DNA of 64,000 nt from positions 1,562,207 through 1,626,206 of the forward strand of contig NZ_ML636798.1 in the NCBI RefSeq assembly GCF_006476065.1. Direction: 5' to 3'. Positions 36,583 through 44,799 of this stretch are shown piece after piece. The DNA is from Cognatiluteimonas lumbrici (lineage in GTDB: Bacteria; Pseudomonadota; Gammaproteobacteria; Xanthomonadales; Xanthomonadaceae). The notes beneath the pieces were generated by a model. The model did no database searches and was not told the DNA's origin. It worked only from the letters and a program-made list of their open reading frames with translations. Within the stretch, counting starts at the first letter, position 1, and the number at the start of each line of letters is the position of its first letter. The position numbers and the translations under genes were made by a program.

Positions 36583-37863
36583 TCAATAACTCACCATGAT
36601 GTCCTTCAGGCACTTCCTGAAAGGAGTGTGGCTGGTGATCGACGTGCGTACGTCGCTGCGTTCCGCAGAGGCGTAATAGCTCAACGCGTGGGGGCCGACT
36701 CTTTTCGCCTGCGTGGTACCGGTGAGACGCACCGCCCGGTCCCACGAAAAACAAGGCGATTCCCTTACGGACAGGGAGATTTGCCAGAGCCGCCCATTCG
36801 TTCGATAGACCACCGGTCCTTCGACCACGTAGCCATCCTGGGTGGTCCACGCCGAACTACGTTCCGTGGTCAACAGCGAGGAGAACGGCGGTTGATCCGG
36901 AAGGACGCCATCGGGGTCGGCCGTCGAACTCAATACATGTTCCAGCGTCACCGCATCCCGCGACGCTGGCTCGGCCGCCGGTTGGCCGGGCGGATACTCG
37001 ACAAGCAGTCCAGACAGGCATCCAGGCGACCTCGGGCGACTCTTGATCGTCACCTCGACTCCCCGCGAACGCGCCACGGCCACGGAACCGTGTCGCTTTT
37101 CGCCGGCACTGTCGAAGGAGGTCGCGCCGACAAGCCTCACGGCCTGCTCGAACGAAAAGCAGGGCCGTGTGAACACCGCCATGGCGATCCCGCGGAGCCG
37201 GTCGCCGGCAGACCAACCGATCCTCGGCGTCGTCAGAAGGTAGCCATCCTCTGTGCGGAACTGCCCATCCGGTTGCGCGGCGTCGACTAGCACGGCGATC
37301 GGGTGTTCTCCGACCACTTCCTCCCCGGGCGAGCTCGCCGAGGAGAGCACTGCGCCCAGTGACACGGGAACAGCGGGTATGAAGAGATCCTTGATGATGA
37401 CTGCCGCGAGGCAGCGCCCGTACGGATCGTGGCTGACCAGGCTGAAGCCTTGGTCGTTGTGCCTTGCCGACGCCTGCCTGGGTGCTGGATGGCTGCTGGG
37501 CCTCGAGGGCGTTGCCCCGGACAACTCGATCGCGCGCCGCCAGGAGAAGCAAGGCGCCTCTTCCACGTAGAAGTTGAACTGGTGTGCCTTCCCGGTCTTC
37601 TTGCGGTAATGGAACTGCGGGTTCTTGAGCACGAACCCGTCTGACGTCCGGAGCCGCTGCCGGACACCGACGAATCCTTCCAGCCGCCCGATGACCGGAT
37701 TCGCGCCGAAGTCTTCGTTCCCGGCTGCAAGGGATTCAAGCAGTCCGGCCAGGCTCTCGTCGATTCCCACAACGTCATCGTGCCCATCGCGGTTCGCGAT
37801 GGACGACTGATGCGCGCATCCGATGAGCGCGAGGCAGCAGAATCCCAGCAATGTCCGCAGCAT
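36583..37863 (-). CDS. Lipoprotein built of three tandem copies of an unrecognised Cys-pair domain
   Basis: A 426-residue protein with a lipoprotein signal ending at ALIGC (Cys16). After a linker, three copies of a unit of about 80 residues follow (about 72-151, 203-282 and 341-418). Each begins with [RT]T.DG[FY], has an aromatic strand region, then PCFS[WF]..A..L.G[AT]T, and ends with a Cys before Leu. The two Cys of each unit are 46, 47 and 47 residues apart (105/151, 235/282, 371/418), so each unit probably holds one disulfide. I do not recognise the domain. Base composition is visibly lower in GC than its surroundings, which suggests transfer. It sits between ntrB and an amidase gene. Confidence 0.85.
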   Translation of the reverse strand: MLRTLLGFCCLALIGCAHQSSIANRDGHDDVVGIDESLAGLLESLAAGNEDFGANPVIGRLEGFVGVRQRLRTSDGFVLKNPQFHYRKKTGKAHQFNFYVEEAPCFSWRRAIELSGATPSRPSSHPAPRQASARHNDQGFSLVSHDPYGRCLAAVIIKDLFIPAVPVSLGAVLSSASSPGEEVVGEHPIAVLVDAAQPDGQFRTEDGYLLTTPRIGWSAGDRLRGIAMAVFTRPCFSFEQAVRLVGATSFDSAGEKRHGSVAVARSRGVEVTIKSRPRSPGCLSGLLVEYPPGQPAAEPASRDAVTLEHVLSSTADPDGVLPDQPPFSSLLTTERSSAWTTQDGYVVEGPVVYRTNGRLWQISLSVRESPCFSWDRAVRLTGTTQAKRVGPHALSYYASAERSDVRTSITSHTPFRKCLKDIMVSY

Positions 37864-37898
37864 TGCGTTCCGGGTTCCAGCAGGGCGCATGTGCGGTG

Positions 37899-38648
37899 CT
37901 ACGGGGACTGCGTCGTCAGCGCGTGCAGGATCCGCAGGTCCTCCTCGTCCAGCACGTCGGTCTCGATGCCGCGGAAGCGGCGGTGGAAGGCGCGGACGAT
38001 GGCGGGATGGCCGGGGCTGGGATCGAGTTCCAGCGGGTAGCCGACCAGGCGCAGCGCCAGCCACGGGTCGAAGCCTTCCGGCGGATCGGCCAGCGGCGCC
38101 TCGGGCCAGATGCCGAAGCCGGCGTCGTGCAGGCGCTTCCACGGGAAGTGCGCGCCCGGGTCGCGCTTGCGCATCGGCGCGAGGTCGGCATGCGCGATCA
38201 CCTGGGTCGGCGGGATGCGCAGGCGCTCGGTCAGGTCGCCGAGCAGGCGGATCAGCGCGTCGATCTGCGCGTCGGTGAACGGCTCGCTGCCGTCGTTGTC
38301 GATCTCGATGCCGATCGAGGCGTTGTTGAGGTCGGTGATCGTGCCCCAGCGCCCGGGCCCGGCGTGCCACGCGCGGTCGAGGTCGTCGACGAGCTGGTAG
38401 ATGCGGCCGTCGTCGCCGACCAGGTAGTGCGAGCTCACCGGGCCGCCGCTGTTGGCGGTGCGCAGCGTGACCAGGCTCTGCTCCGCCGACTGCTCTTCGG
38501 TGGCGTGCAGCACGATGATCACCGGGCGCCGCGGCTCGAAGTTCGGCGACGGCACCCACTCGGCGAGCGGGCTGCGCTGCTGTGGCGCGCTGGCGCAGGC
38601 GGCGAGCAGGAGGGTGGCGGCGAGGGCGATGAGCGGCTTGAAGTTCAT
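37899..38648 (-). CDS. N-acetylmuramoyl-L-alanine amidase, lipoprotein (AmiD-like, amidase_2)
   Basis: A 249-residue lipoprotein amidase. The signal peptide ends in LLAAC (Cys18). The amidase_2 (AmpD-like) domain shows zinc ligands His48 (VLHAT), a second His (IAHADLAP) and Asp in KRDPGAHFPW. The C-terminal region (about 190-249) has a peptidoglycan-binding-like helical segment as in AmiD. It cleaves the bond between MurNAc and the peptide in the periplasm, either for turnover or for recycling of anhydro-muropeptides. It is divergent from the S9 peptidase gene, and the triple-repeat lipoprotein follows 35 bases downstream on the same strand. Confidence 0.88.
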   Translation of the reverse strand: MNFKPLIALAATLLLAACASAPQQRSPLAEWVPSPNFEPRRPVIIVLHATEEQSAEQSLVTLRTANSGGPVSSHYLVGDDGRIYQLVDDLDRAWHAGPGRWGTITDLNNASIGIEIDNDGSEPFTDAQIDALIRLLGDLTERLRIPPTQVIAHADLAPMRKRDPGAHFPWKRLHDAGFGIWPEAPLADPPEGFDPWLALRLVGYPLELDPSPGHPAIVRAFHRRFRGIETDVLDEEDLRILHALTTQSP

Positions 38649-38731
38649 GTCGGCATTGCAACGGCGGGGACCTGCGATTGCAAGCCCCGGACGCGCGACG
38701 CATCATCCGCTTGATCCGGGGAGCAAGGTCG

Positions 38732-40657
38732 ATGCGGAAGAACACCGTTGCCAGTGCAGCGCTGCTGGGGCTGGGGCTCGCGCTCCTGTCGCTGCCTCCG
38801 GCATTTGCCGGTCCTCCGGCCGACTGGGAGGGATTCCTCCGTCGCGACGCCGTCGAAGACATGGAAATCTCCCCCGACGGCAGGCACCTGGCCGTCGCGG
38901 AACGTACCGAGGAAGGAACGATCGTCAGTATTCGCGACGCGAATACGCTCCAGGCACTGTCCACGATCAATCCGGGCAAGCGCGGCGAAGTCGGGAAGCT
39001 CGAGTGGCTGGACAGCGATCGCGTACTCATCGCGGCCGCCCGGACCAATGCGATCTACAACCTGCCACTGACCGCGCCAGGCCTCTACATCGTCCACCGG
39101 GACGGAAGCTCCAAGTACCGGCTTCCCGCCAACTTCGTCGCCACCATCGACGGCGAGCCCGACCACCTGCTCGTCAGCAGCTGCCACTGGGACAAGGGCT
39201 GCGTCGTTCGCGTCCATCGCGCGGAGATCGGCCACCTCAAACGGCTCGGCGATCCCATCGTCACCGCCCCCAACGCGGACGCGACCTTGTGGCCCGACCA
39301 GCGCGGCAACATCCGTTTCGCGCTCGCCTTCGACGACGAGGACCAGAGCAAGCTCTGGGTCCACCGGGATGGCGAAGAACCGTGGTCGCTGGTCAACGAC
39401 AGCGCCTCCTCGGGGCTGCACGCCTGGCCGCTCGGTATCGACCTCGACGGCGCCAGCGCCTTCATCGTGTCCGAGCGCCCGGAGGGCCCCGACGTCGTCG
39501 AGCGCTTCGACATCGCAAGCGGCAGCCGATCGGAGGTCTACCGCCATGCGAACTCCGATCCGCTGCGCACCATCTACTCGTTCAACGGCATCGTGCCGCT
39601 GGGCGCGTACTACGGCGCCACGCGGCCGCAGCCAGTCATCTGGAACCCGGACCACCCGGACGTCCCCGCCCTGCTCCAGATCCTCAATACATTTCCGGGC
39701 AAGCTGGTGAATGTCACCAGCGCGACGAACGACGGCACCCTCGCCGTCGTCGAGGTCGCCAGCGATGTCGATCCGGGATCGTTCTACCTGTTCGACCTGG
39801 CATCGAAGCAGGCATCGCTGCTCGCGCAGCGCAAGCCATGGCTGGATTCGCTGCAGCTGCCGGAGACGAGCCAGTTCCGCTTCACCGCGCGCGACGGCGT
39901 CGTGATCGAGGGCCTGCTCACGCGGCCCGCGGACGCCGGCGACCAGCGCCTGCCGATGGTGGTGGTCCCGCACGGAGGGCCCTACGGCGTCTTCGATGCG
40001 TGGGGTTACGACCCCGAAGCCAGCCTGCTCGCCGAGAACGGCTACGCGGTCCTCCGGGTCAACTTCCGGGGTTCGGGCGGTCGTGGCCGCGCGTTCACCG
40101 AACAGGGGGTCCGGCAATGGGGGCGGAAGATGCAGGATGATGTCACCGACGCGACCCGCTGGGCCATCGACAGCGGCGTCGCCGACCCCTCGCGGGTATG
40201 CATCGCCGGCGCAAGCTATGGCGGCTATGCGGCGCTCATGGCCCCGGTGCGGGCCCCGGGCGTCTATCGTTGCGCCGCGAGCTTCGCGGGACCGACCGAT
40301 CTTTCCAAGCTGTACAAGTGGGGGAGCATCCGGCGCAGCAACCTGGGCAGGCGCTACCTGGAGCGCGTGCTGGGCACCGACAAGGAGGAACTCGCGTCGC
40401 TGTCGCCCGCGCAGCGGGTCTCGGAGATCGGAGTGCCGGTGCTGCTCGGGCACGGCAAGCTCGATGCGCGCGTGGACGTGAAGCACGCAAGGCTGATCGC
40501 CAGGAGCATGCGCAAGGCCGGCCTGTCCCCGGAACTTGTGGAGTACCGCAACGCCGGCCATTCGATCGCTCGCGACGAAGACCGGCTCGACTACTACCGC
40601 CGCCTGCTGGCGTTCCTCGCCACGCACCTTGCCGGCAAGCCGGGGGCCACCGACTGA
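38732..40657 (+). CDS. Exported S9 family serine peptidase (prolyl-oligopeptidase type)
   Basis: A 641-residue protein. A signal peptide (about 1-26) precedes a beta-propeller region (about 35-390) and a C-terminal alpha/beta hydrolase domain. The catalytic triad is visible: Ser495 in GASYGG, Asp578 in GKLDARV and His610 in NAGHSI. It resembles dipeptidyl- or acylaminoacyl-peptidases of the periplasm. The ATG at 38732 has GGGAG about nine bases before it. It is the right-hand member of the islet between ntrB and glnA and converges with glnA, with a stem-loop (40641-40666) between the stops. Confidence 0.93.
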   Translation: MRKNTVASAALLGLGLALLSLPPAFAGPPADWEGFLRRDAVEDMEISPDGRHLAVAERTEEGTIVSIRDANTLQALSTINPGKRGEVGKLEWLDSDRVLIAAARTNAIYNLPLTAPGLYIVHRDGSSKYRLPANFVATIDGEPDHLLVSSCHWDKGCVVRVHRAEIGHLKRLGDPIVTAPNADATLWPDQRGNIRFALAFDDEDQSKLWVHRDGEEPWSLVNDSASSGLHAWPLGIDLDGASAFIVSERPEGPDVVERFDIASGSRSEVYRHANSDPLRTIYSFNGIVPLGAYYGATRPQPVIWNPDHPDVPALLQILNTFPGKLVNVTSATNDGTLAVVEVASDVDPGSFYLFDLASKQASLLAQRKPWLDSLQLPETSQFRFTARDGVVIEGLLTRPADAGDQRLPMVVVPHGGPYGVFDAWGYDPEASLLAENGYAVLRVNFRGSGGRGRAFTEQGVRQWGRKMQDDVTDATRWAIDSGVADPSRVCIAGASYGGYAALMAPVRAPGVYRCAASFAGPTDLSKLYKWGSIRRSNLGRRYLERVLGTDKEELASLSPAQRVSEIGVPVLLGHGKLDARVDVKHARLIARSMRKAGLSPELVEYRNAGHSIARDEDRLDYYRRLLAFLATHLAGKPGATD

Positions 40658-40666
40658 CGGCCCCCG
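40641..40666. terminator. Stem-loop between the convergent S9 peptidase and glnA genes
   Basis: A perfect 8-bp stem (CGGGGGCC 40641-40648 with GGCCCCCG 40659-40666) closes a 10-base loop that holds the stop codon of the peptidase gene. There is no T tract on either side, so it may only pause RNA polymerase or protect the 3' ends. A bidirectional role is likely because of its position between two stop codons. Confidence 0.45.
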
Positions 40667-40676
40667 GACGGCCAGG

Positions 40677-42089
40677 TCAGACCGCGTAGTACATCTGGTA
40701 CTCGAGCGGGTGCGTCGCGGCGCGAAACGCGGTGACCTCCTTCATCTTGACCCCGATGTAGGCGTCGATCAGGTCGTCGGTGAACACGCCGCCGGCCTTG
40801 AGGAACTCGCGGTCCTTGTCGAGCGCATCGAGCGCCTGGTCGAGCGAGGCGCACACGGTCGGGATGTTCTTCTCCTCTTCCGGCGGCAGGTCGTACAGGT
40901 CCTTGTCCGACGGCGCGCCCGGGTCGATCTGGTTCCGGATGCCGTCGAGGCCGGCCATCATCAGCGCGGCGAAGATGAGGTAGCCGGACTGCATTGGGTC
41001 GGGGAAGCGGATCTCGATGCGGCGCGCCTTGGGGTTGGCCACGTACGGGATGCGGCAGCTCGCCGAGCGATTGGAGGCCGAGTACGCCAGCATCACCGGC
41101 GCCTCGAAGCCCGGCACCAGGCGCTTGTACGAGTTGGTGGTGGAGTTGGCGAACGCGTTGATCGCGCGCGCGTGCTTGAAGATGCCACCGATGTACCACA
41201 GCGCGGTCTGCGACAGGCCGCCGTAGCCGTCGCCGGAGAACAGGTTCTGCCCGCCCTTGGCCAGCGACTGGTGCACGTGCATGCCGCTGCCGTTGTCGCC
41301 GACGATCGGCTTGGGCATGAAGGTGGCGGTCTTGCCGTGGCGGAAGGCGACGTTCTTGACGATGTACTTCATCGTCAGCAGTTCGTCGGCCTTGCGCACC
41401 AGGGTGTTGAAGCGGGTGCCGATCTCGCACTGGCCGGCGTTCGCCACCTCGTGGTGGTGCACCTCGACCTCGATCCCGACCTGCTCGAGGGTCTTGCACA
41501 TCTCCGAGCGCAGGTCGTGCAGCGAATCCAGCGGCGCCACCGGGAAGTAGCCGCCCTTCACGCCCGGGCGGTAGCCGCTGTTGCCGCGCGCGTACTCGCG
41601 CGAGGAGTTCCACGCCGCCTCCTCCGAATCCACGTGGAAGAAGGTGTGGCCCATCTCGTTGCCGTAGCGCACCGAGTCGAAGATGAAGAACTCCGGCTCG
41701 GGGCCGAAGAAGGCCGAATCGGCGATGCCGCTGGACTTGAGGTAGGCCTCGGCGCGCTTGGCCACGCCGCGCGGGTCGCGGGTGTAGGCCTGCATGGTGG
41801 TCGGGTCGAGGATGTCGCAGCCGATCACCAGGGTCGGGTCGGCGGTGAACGGATCCAGGAACGCGGTCTCGGGATCGGGCAGCAGCACCATGTCGGACTG
41901 ATGGATGCCGCGCCAGCCGGTGATCGAGGAGCCGTCGAACATCTTGCCGTCCTCGAACAGCGCCTCGTCCACGATCGACTTGGGGAAGGTCACGTGGTGC
42001 TGCACGCCGCGCATGTCGGCGAAGCGCAGGTCGATCCACTCGACCTTGTGGTCACGGATGAGTTTCTCGACGTTTTCGTAGCTGGACAT
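40677..42089 (-). CDS. glnA: Glutamine synthetase type I
   Basis: A 470-residue dodecameric GSI-beta enzyme that makes glutamine from glutamate, ammonia and ATP. The blocks [34 protein letters not shown] and the ATP-binding [16 protein letters not shown] are intact, and the adenylylation loop holds Tyr399 ([10 protein letters not shown]), so it can be regulated by GlnE. The ATG at 42089 has GGAG six bases upstream. About 30 bases of leader follow a sigma-54 promoter at 42131-42145 with NtrC sites upstream (42197 onward), placing it under NtrB/NtrC control. Confidence 0.98.
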   Translation of the reverse strand: MSSYENVEKLIRDHKVEWIDLRFADMRGVQHHVTFPKSIVDEALFEDGKMFDGSSITGWRGIHQSDMVLLPDPETAFLDPFTADPTLVIGCDILDPTTMQAYTRDPRGVAKRAEAYLKSSGIADSAFFGPEPEFFIFDSVRYGNEMGHTFFHVDSEEAAWNSSREYARGNSGYRPGVKGGYFPVAPLDSLHDLRSEMCKTLEQVGIEVEVHHHEVANAGQCEIGTRFNTLVRKADELLTMKYIVKNVAFRHGKTATFMPKPIVGDNGSGMHVHQSLAKGGQNLFSGDGYGGLSQTALWYIGGIFKHARAINAFANSTTNSYKRLVPGFEAPVMLAYSASNRSASCRIPYVANPKARRIEIRFPDPMQSGYLIFAALMMAGLDGIRNQIDPGAPSDKDLYDLPPEEEKNIPTVCASLDQALDALDKDREFLKAGGVFTDDLIDAYIGVKMKEVTAFRAATHPLEYQMYYAV

Positions 42090-42130
42090 GGGCGGCTCCG
42101 GAGGCGGCAGGAAGGAATGCGTGCTGGTAC

Positions 42131-42145
42131 GCAAGCGGCGTGCCA
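42131..42145 (-). promoter_or_regulatory. Sigma-54 (RpoN) promoter of glnA
   Basis: On the minus strand this reads TTGGCACG-N4-TTGCG, against the -24/-12 consensus YTGGCACG-N4-TTGCW. The GG of -24 is at 42144-42143 and the GC of -12 at 42132-42131, the strict 12-base register. Transcription should start near 42119, about 30 bases before the glnA ATG. Confidence 0.9.
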
Positions 42146-42196
42146 AGGACGGGGTGGCGGAATGGCGCGGTTTCCGGGTCCGGCCGGCCTCGTGTC

Positions 42197-42213
42197 TGCA
42201 CCATTCTGGTGCG
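42197..42213. promoter_or_regulatory. NtrC binding site upstream of glnA
   Basis: TGCACCATTCTGGTGCG fits the NtrC dyad TGCACC-N4-TGGTGC at every fixed position. The E. coli glnA site differs only in the spacer and the last base. It is centred about 85 bases upstream of the predicted start of glnA transcription, a typical enhancer distance. Confidence 0.88.
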
Positions 42214-42226
42214 CGCCGAGCACGTA

Positions 42227-42243
42227 TGCACCAAAGCAGCGCA
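42227..42243. promoter_or_regulatory. Second, half-conserved NtrC site
   Basis: TGCACCAAAGCAGCGCA has a perfect left half of the NtrC dyad and a weak right half (4 of 7). Its centre is 30 bases, about three helical turns, from the first site, the spacing that lets two NtrC dimers bind on one face. Confidence 0.55.
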
Positions 42244-42294
42244 GCCACGGATTCACGCTACCCTACAGGCCCGCCCCTGCCGCCGTTGCCGCCT

Positions 42295-43113
42295 TTGGAC
42301 AATCTCCTCGCCGCCCTCCTCCTCGGCATCATCGAAGGCGTCACCGAGTTCCTGCCCATCTCCAGCACCGGCCACCTGCTGGTCGCGGAGCGCTGGCTGG
42401 GGCACCGCAGCGACCTCTTCAACATCACCATCCAGGCCGGCGCGATCCTGGCGGTGGTGCTGATCTACCGGGAGCGCCTCACCGGGCTGGCGATGAGCTT
42501 CCTGCGCCCCGGCGAATCCGCCGTGTTCGGGCAGGCCCCGCGCGACTACGCGTGGAAGCTGCTGCTGGCGTTCGCCGTGACCTCGGTGCTCGGCATCGTG
42601 GTCAAGGCGCTGGGCTGGGAACTCGACAACGCGGTGGCGCCGATTGCGTGGGCGTTGGTGCTCGGCGGCGCGTGGATGCTGCTGGCCGAGCACTTCGCCG
42701 CGAGGCGCGCGGAGGCGCTGGGCGAGCGCAGCACCATCACCTGGACGGTCGCGGTGCTGGTCGGCGTGGCGCAGGTGGTGGCCGGCGTGTTCCCGGGCAC
42801 CTCGCGTTCGGCGGCGACGATCTTCGTGGCGCTGCTGTTCGGGGTCACCAACCGCGCGGCCGCCACCGAGTTCGCGTTCCTGGTCGGGATCCCGACGATG
42901 TTCGCGGCCAGCGGCTACGAGTTCGCCGAGCTGGTGGTGGAGTCGGGCATCCACGGGGAGGACTGGAGCGCGCTGGCGGTGGCGTTCGTGGCTTCGGCGA
43001 TCACGGCGTTCGTGTCGGTGAAGTGGCTGCTGCGGTATATCCAGTCGCACCGGTTCACCTGGTTCGCGGTGTACCGGTTCGTTCTTGGGGCTGCGTTGCT
43101 CGCCTTCGTGTAG
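42295..43113 (+). CDS. uppP: Undecaprenyl-diphosphatase (UppP/BacA)
   Basis: A 272-residue integral membrane enzyme that recycles undecaprenyl diphosphate to the monophosphate carrier for cell-wall synthesis; overproduction gives bacitracin resistance. The catalytic motifs EGVTEFLPISSTGH and GVFPGTSRSAAT are complete, and seven or eight membrane helices are visible. I start at TTG 42295 (LDNLLAALLLG), which fits the family length. An upstream ATG at 42226 would add 23 Pro-rich residues and lies inside the second NtrC site of glnA; no clear ribosome site settles it. The TAG stop is the GTAG start of a palindromic repeat. Confidence 0.93.
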   Translation: MDNLLAALLLGIIEGVTEFLPISSTGHLLVAERWLGHRSDLFNITIQAGAILAVVLIYRERLTGLAMSFLRPGESAVFGQAPRDYAWKLLLAFAVTSVLGIVVKALGWELDNAVAPIAWALVLGGAWMLLAEHFAARRAEALGERSTITWTVAVLVGVAQVVAGVFPGTSRSAATIFVALLFGVTNRAAATEFAFLVGIPTMFAASGYEFAELVVESGIHGEDWSALAVAFVASAITAFVSVKWLLRYIQSHRFTWFAVYRFVLGAALLAFV

Positions 43114-43149
43114 GGGCGGCGGCGGTCGCGGCGCCAGCGCCGCTCCTAC
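43110..43149. repeat. GTAG palindromic repeat between uppP and the YbhB-like gene
   Basis: GTAGGGGCGGCG at the left and GCGCCGCTCCTAC at the right. The TAG in the left arm is the uppP stop; the TAG in the right arm, read on the other strand, is the stop of the YbhB-like gene. It is the shortest complete copy. Confidence 0.88.
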
Positions 43150-43760
43150 AGGTTGGAGGGGTGGAGGGAGTAGGTGCCGTGGATGGCGGTTTCGGCGAGG
43201 ACGTGGCCGTGCATGGCGCGGAAGACGTCGGCGGCGGTGAAACCGGCTTCGAGCGGGAGGCGGTCGGTGCCGAGCGCGAACAGGCGGAAGAAGTAGCGGT
43301 GGGTGCGCAGGTCGTTCGGCGGCGGGTAGGGGCCGTCGTAGCCGTAGTAGTCGCCCTTCATGCCGCCGGTGTCGCCGGCGAACCAGCCGGTGTAGTCGTT
43401 GAGGCCCTGGCGGCTGCCGTCGGGGCCGTGCGGCGCGCGCTTGCCGCCCTTGCTCACGCCGTCGCTGCAGCTGCCGGCGGCGATCTCGCGCACGTCCGCG
43501 GGAATGTCCACCATCGCCCAGTGCACGAAGTCGGTGCGCGGCTGCTCCACCGGGATCTCGACGTCGTCGCGGCCGGCCATGGACGCGTCGGTCGGGGCAT
43601 CGCTGTCGATGCACAGCAGCGCGAACGAGCGCGTGCCCGGCGGCGGGTCCACCCACGCCAGGTGCGGGTTGCGGTTGCCGCCGAAGCCGCCGGGCGCGCC
43701 GAGCGCGAACTCGGGCGGGATCGGGCCGCGGTTTTCGAAGCTGTCGCTGTGCAGGCGCAT
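43146..43760 (-). CDS. YbhB/YbcL family protein (PEBP/Raf-kinase-inhibitor-like)
   Basis: A 204-residue cytoplasmic protein of the phosphatidylethanolamine-binding fold. The family signatures are NRNPHLAWVDPPPGTRSFALLCIDSD (ligand-pocket Asp), FVHWAMVDIP and the later YDGPYPPPNDLRTHRYFFRLFAL. It is about 20-40 residues longer than E. coli YbhB because of inserted loops. A ligand is unknown; no partner kinase can be inferred. The stop TAG lies in the closing GTAG of the repeat shared with uppP. A 12-base gap separates it from the YheT-like gene upstream. Confidence 0.9.
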   Translation of the reverse strand: MRLHSDSFENRGPIPPEFALGAPGGFGGNRNPHLAWVDPPPGTRSFALLCIDSDAPTDASMAGRDDVEIPVEQPRTDFVHWAMVDIPADVREIAAGSCSDGVSKGGKRAPHGPDGSRQGLNDYTGWFAGDTGGMKGDYYGYDGPYPPPNDLRTHRYFFRLFALGTDRLPLEAGFTAADVFRAMHGHVLAETAIHGTYSLHPSNL

Positions 43761-43772
43761 GGGAAGCCTCCG

Positions 43773-44798
43773 TCAGGAACCGGCTTCCGATTGTAGGGGC
43801 AGGCAGGTGAGATTCTCGGCCACCCAGGCTTCGGAGAAGCCGTCCATGTTCGCGCCCAGCAGGAAGCCGCAGTGGCCGCCCTGCTCCGCGATCTCGAGCA
43901 CCGCGCTGTCGGGCAATTGCAGCGCGTGGAACTCGGCCACCGGGATCACCGGGTCGTCGACCGCCATCAGGATGCGTGCGGGCACCTGCAGCGAGGCCAG
44001 GCGGTCGCCGGCGATCGAGTAGCCGTCGAAATAGTCGTCGAGGGTGCCGAAGTCGGTGTGCCGGACCACCAGCCATTCGGTCAGCTCACGCATGCCCAGG
44101 CGCAGGGTGCGGTCGTCGAAGTCGTGCACGGCCGGGAACAGCGCGCGCTTGCGCAGCAGCGATTGCCGCCACTTGTGCTCGAAGTAGCGCAGGTACACGC
44201 GCCAGCCCCGCTCCATCTGCGCCATGGTCTCCTTCGGGTCGATCACCGGGCACACCGCGGCGACGCCGGCCAGCGGCACGCCCGCCGCCGGCGCGCGCAG
44301 CGCCAGCCGCAACGCGAAGTTGCCGCCCAGCGAATGTCCGGCCGCCACCAGCGGCCGGCCTGGCGAGGCCTGCGGCCAGAAGCGTCGCGCGATGTCGCGC
44401 GCCGCCAGCACCACCTCGTCGATGCGGTTGGAGTGGAACAGCGCCTGGTTGAGGTGGTGGCTGTCGCCGTGGTCGCGGAAGTTCAGGCGGAAGGTGGCGA
44501 AGCCGCGCAGCAGGAACTGCGCCGCGGTCTGCCGCATGTAGCTCGATTCGGCGCTGCCTTCCCAGCCGTGCAGCAGCAGTGCCAGGCCACGTGGCTCGAC
44601 CCCGGGAATGGTGCTCAGGAAGCCCTGCAGGCGGACGCCGGGGCCGCCGTCCACCAGGAACTCCTCGGTGGTCGCGCCGGTCGCGGCCAGGGCCTGCGCG
44701 CCGCGCTTGCGCCGCCACGGGCTCGAGCCGAGCATGGTCTGCAGGTGGCCGTTGCGCAGCCACCACGGCGGGCGGTAGTCGGCGGCGTGCAGTGGAAT
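43773..44798 (-). CDS. YheT-like alpha/beta hydrolase with probable ATT start
   Basis: A hydrolase of the YheT/UPF0017 group. The oxyanion block LLLHGWEGSAESSYM, nucleophile elbow GHSLGG, an Asp in MAVDDPVIP and a His in EQGGHCGF form the triad. The first ATG in frame is at 44735, but the codons just before it encode RPPWWLRNGHLQT, which is the conserved N-terminal signature of this family, and no ATG, GTG or TTG precedes them. The ATT at 44798 lies nine bases after a GGAGG, overlaps nothing and would give 341 residues. I take that as the start; a CTG at 44792 is the alternative. It follows the PlsC-like gene by one base. Confidence 0.8.
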   Translation of the reverse strand: MPLHAADYRPPWWLRNGHLQTMLGSSPWRRKRGAQALAATGATTEEFLVDGGPGVRLQGFLSTIPGVEPRGLALLLHGWEGSAESSYMRQTAAQFLLRGFATFRLNFRDHGDSHHLNQALFHSNRIDEVVLAARDIARRFWPQASPGRPLVAAGHSLGGNFALRLALRAPAAGVPLAGVAAVCPVIDPKETMAQMERGWRVYLRYFEHKWRQSLLRKRALFPAVHDFDDRTLRLGMRELTEWLVVRHTDFGTLDDYFDGYSIAGDRLASLQVPARILMAVDDPVIPVAEFHALQLPDSAVLEIAEQGGHCGFLLGANMDGFSEAWVAENLTCLPLQSEAGS

Positions 44799-44799
44799 G

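Noticed and set aside
42226-42294. An earlier ATG start for uppP at 42226.
   Set aside because: It would add 23 Pro-rich residues without similarity, exceed the family length, and place the second NtrC site of glnA in the coding region. Not fully excluded.
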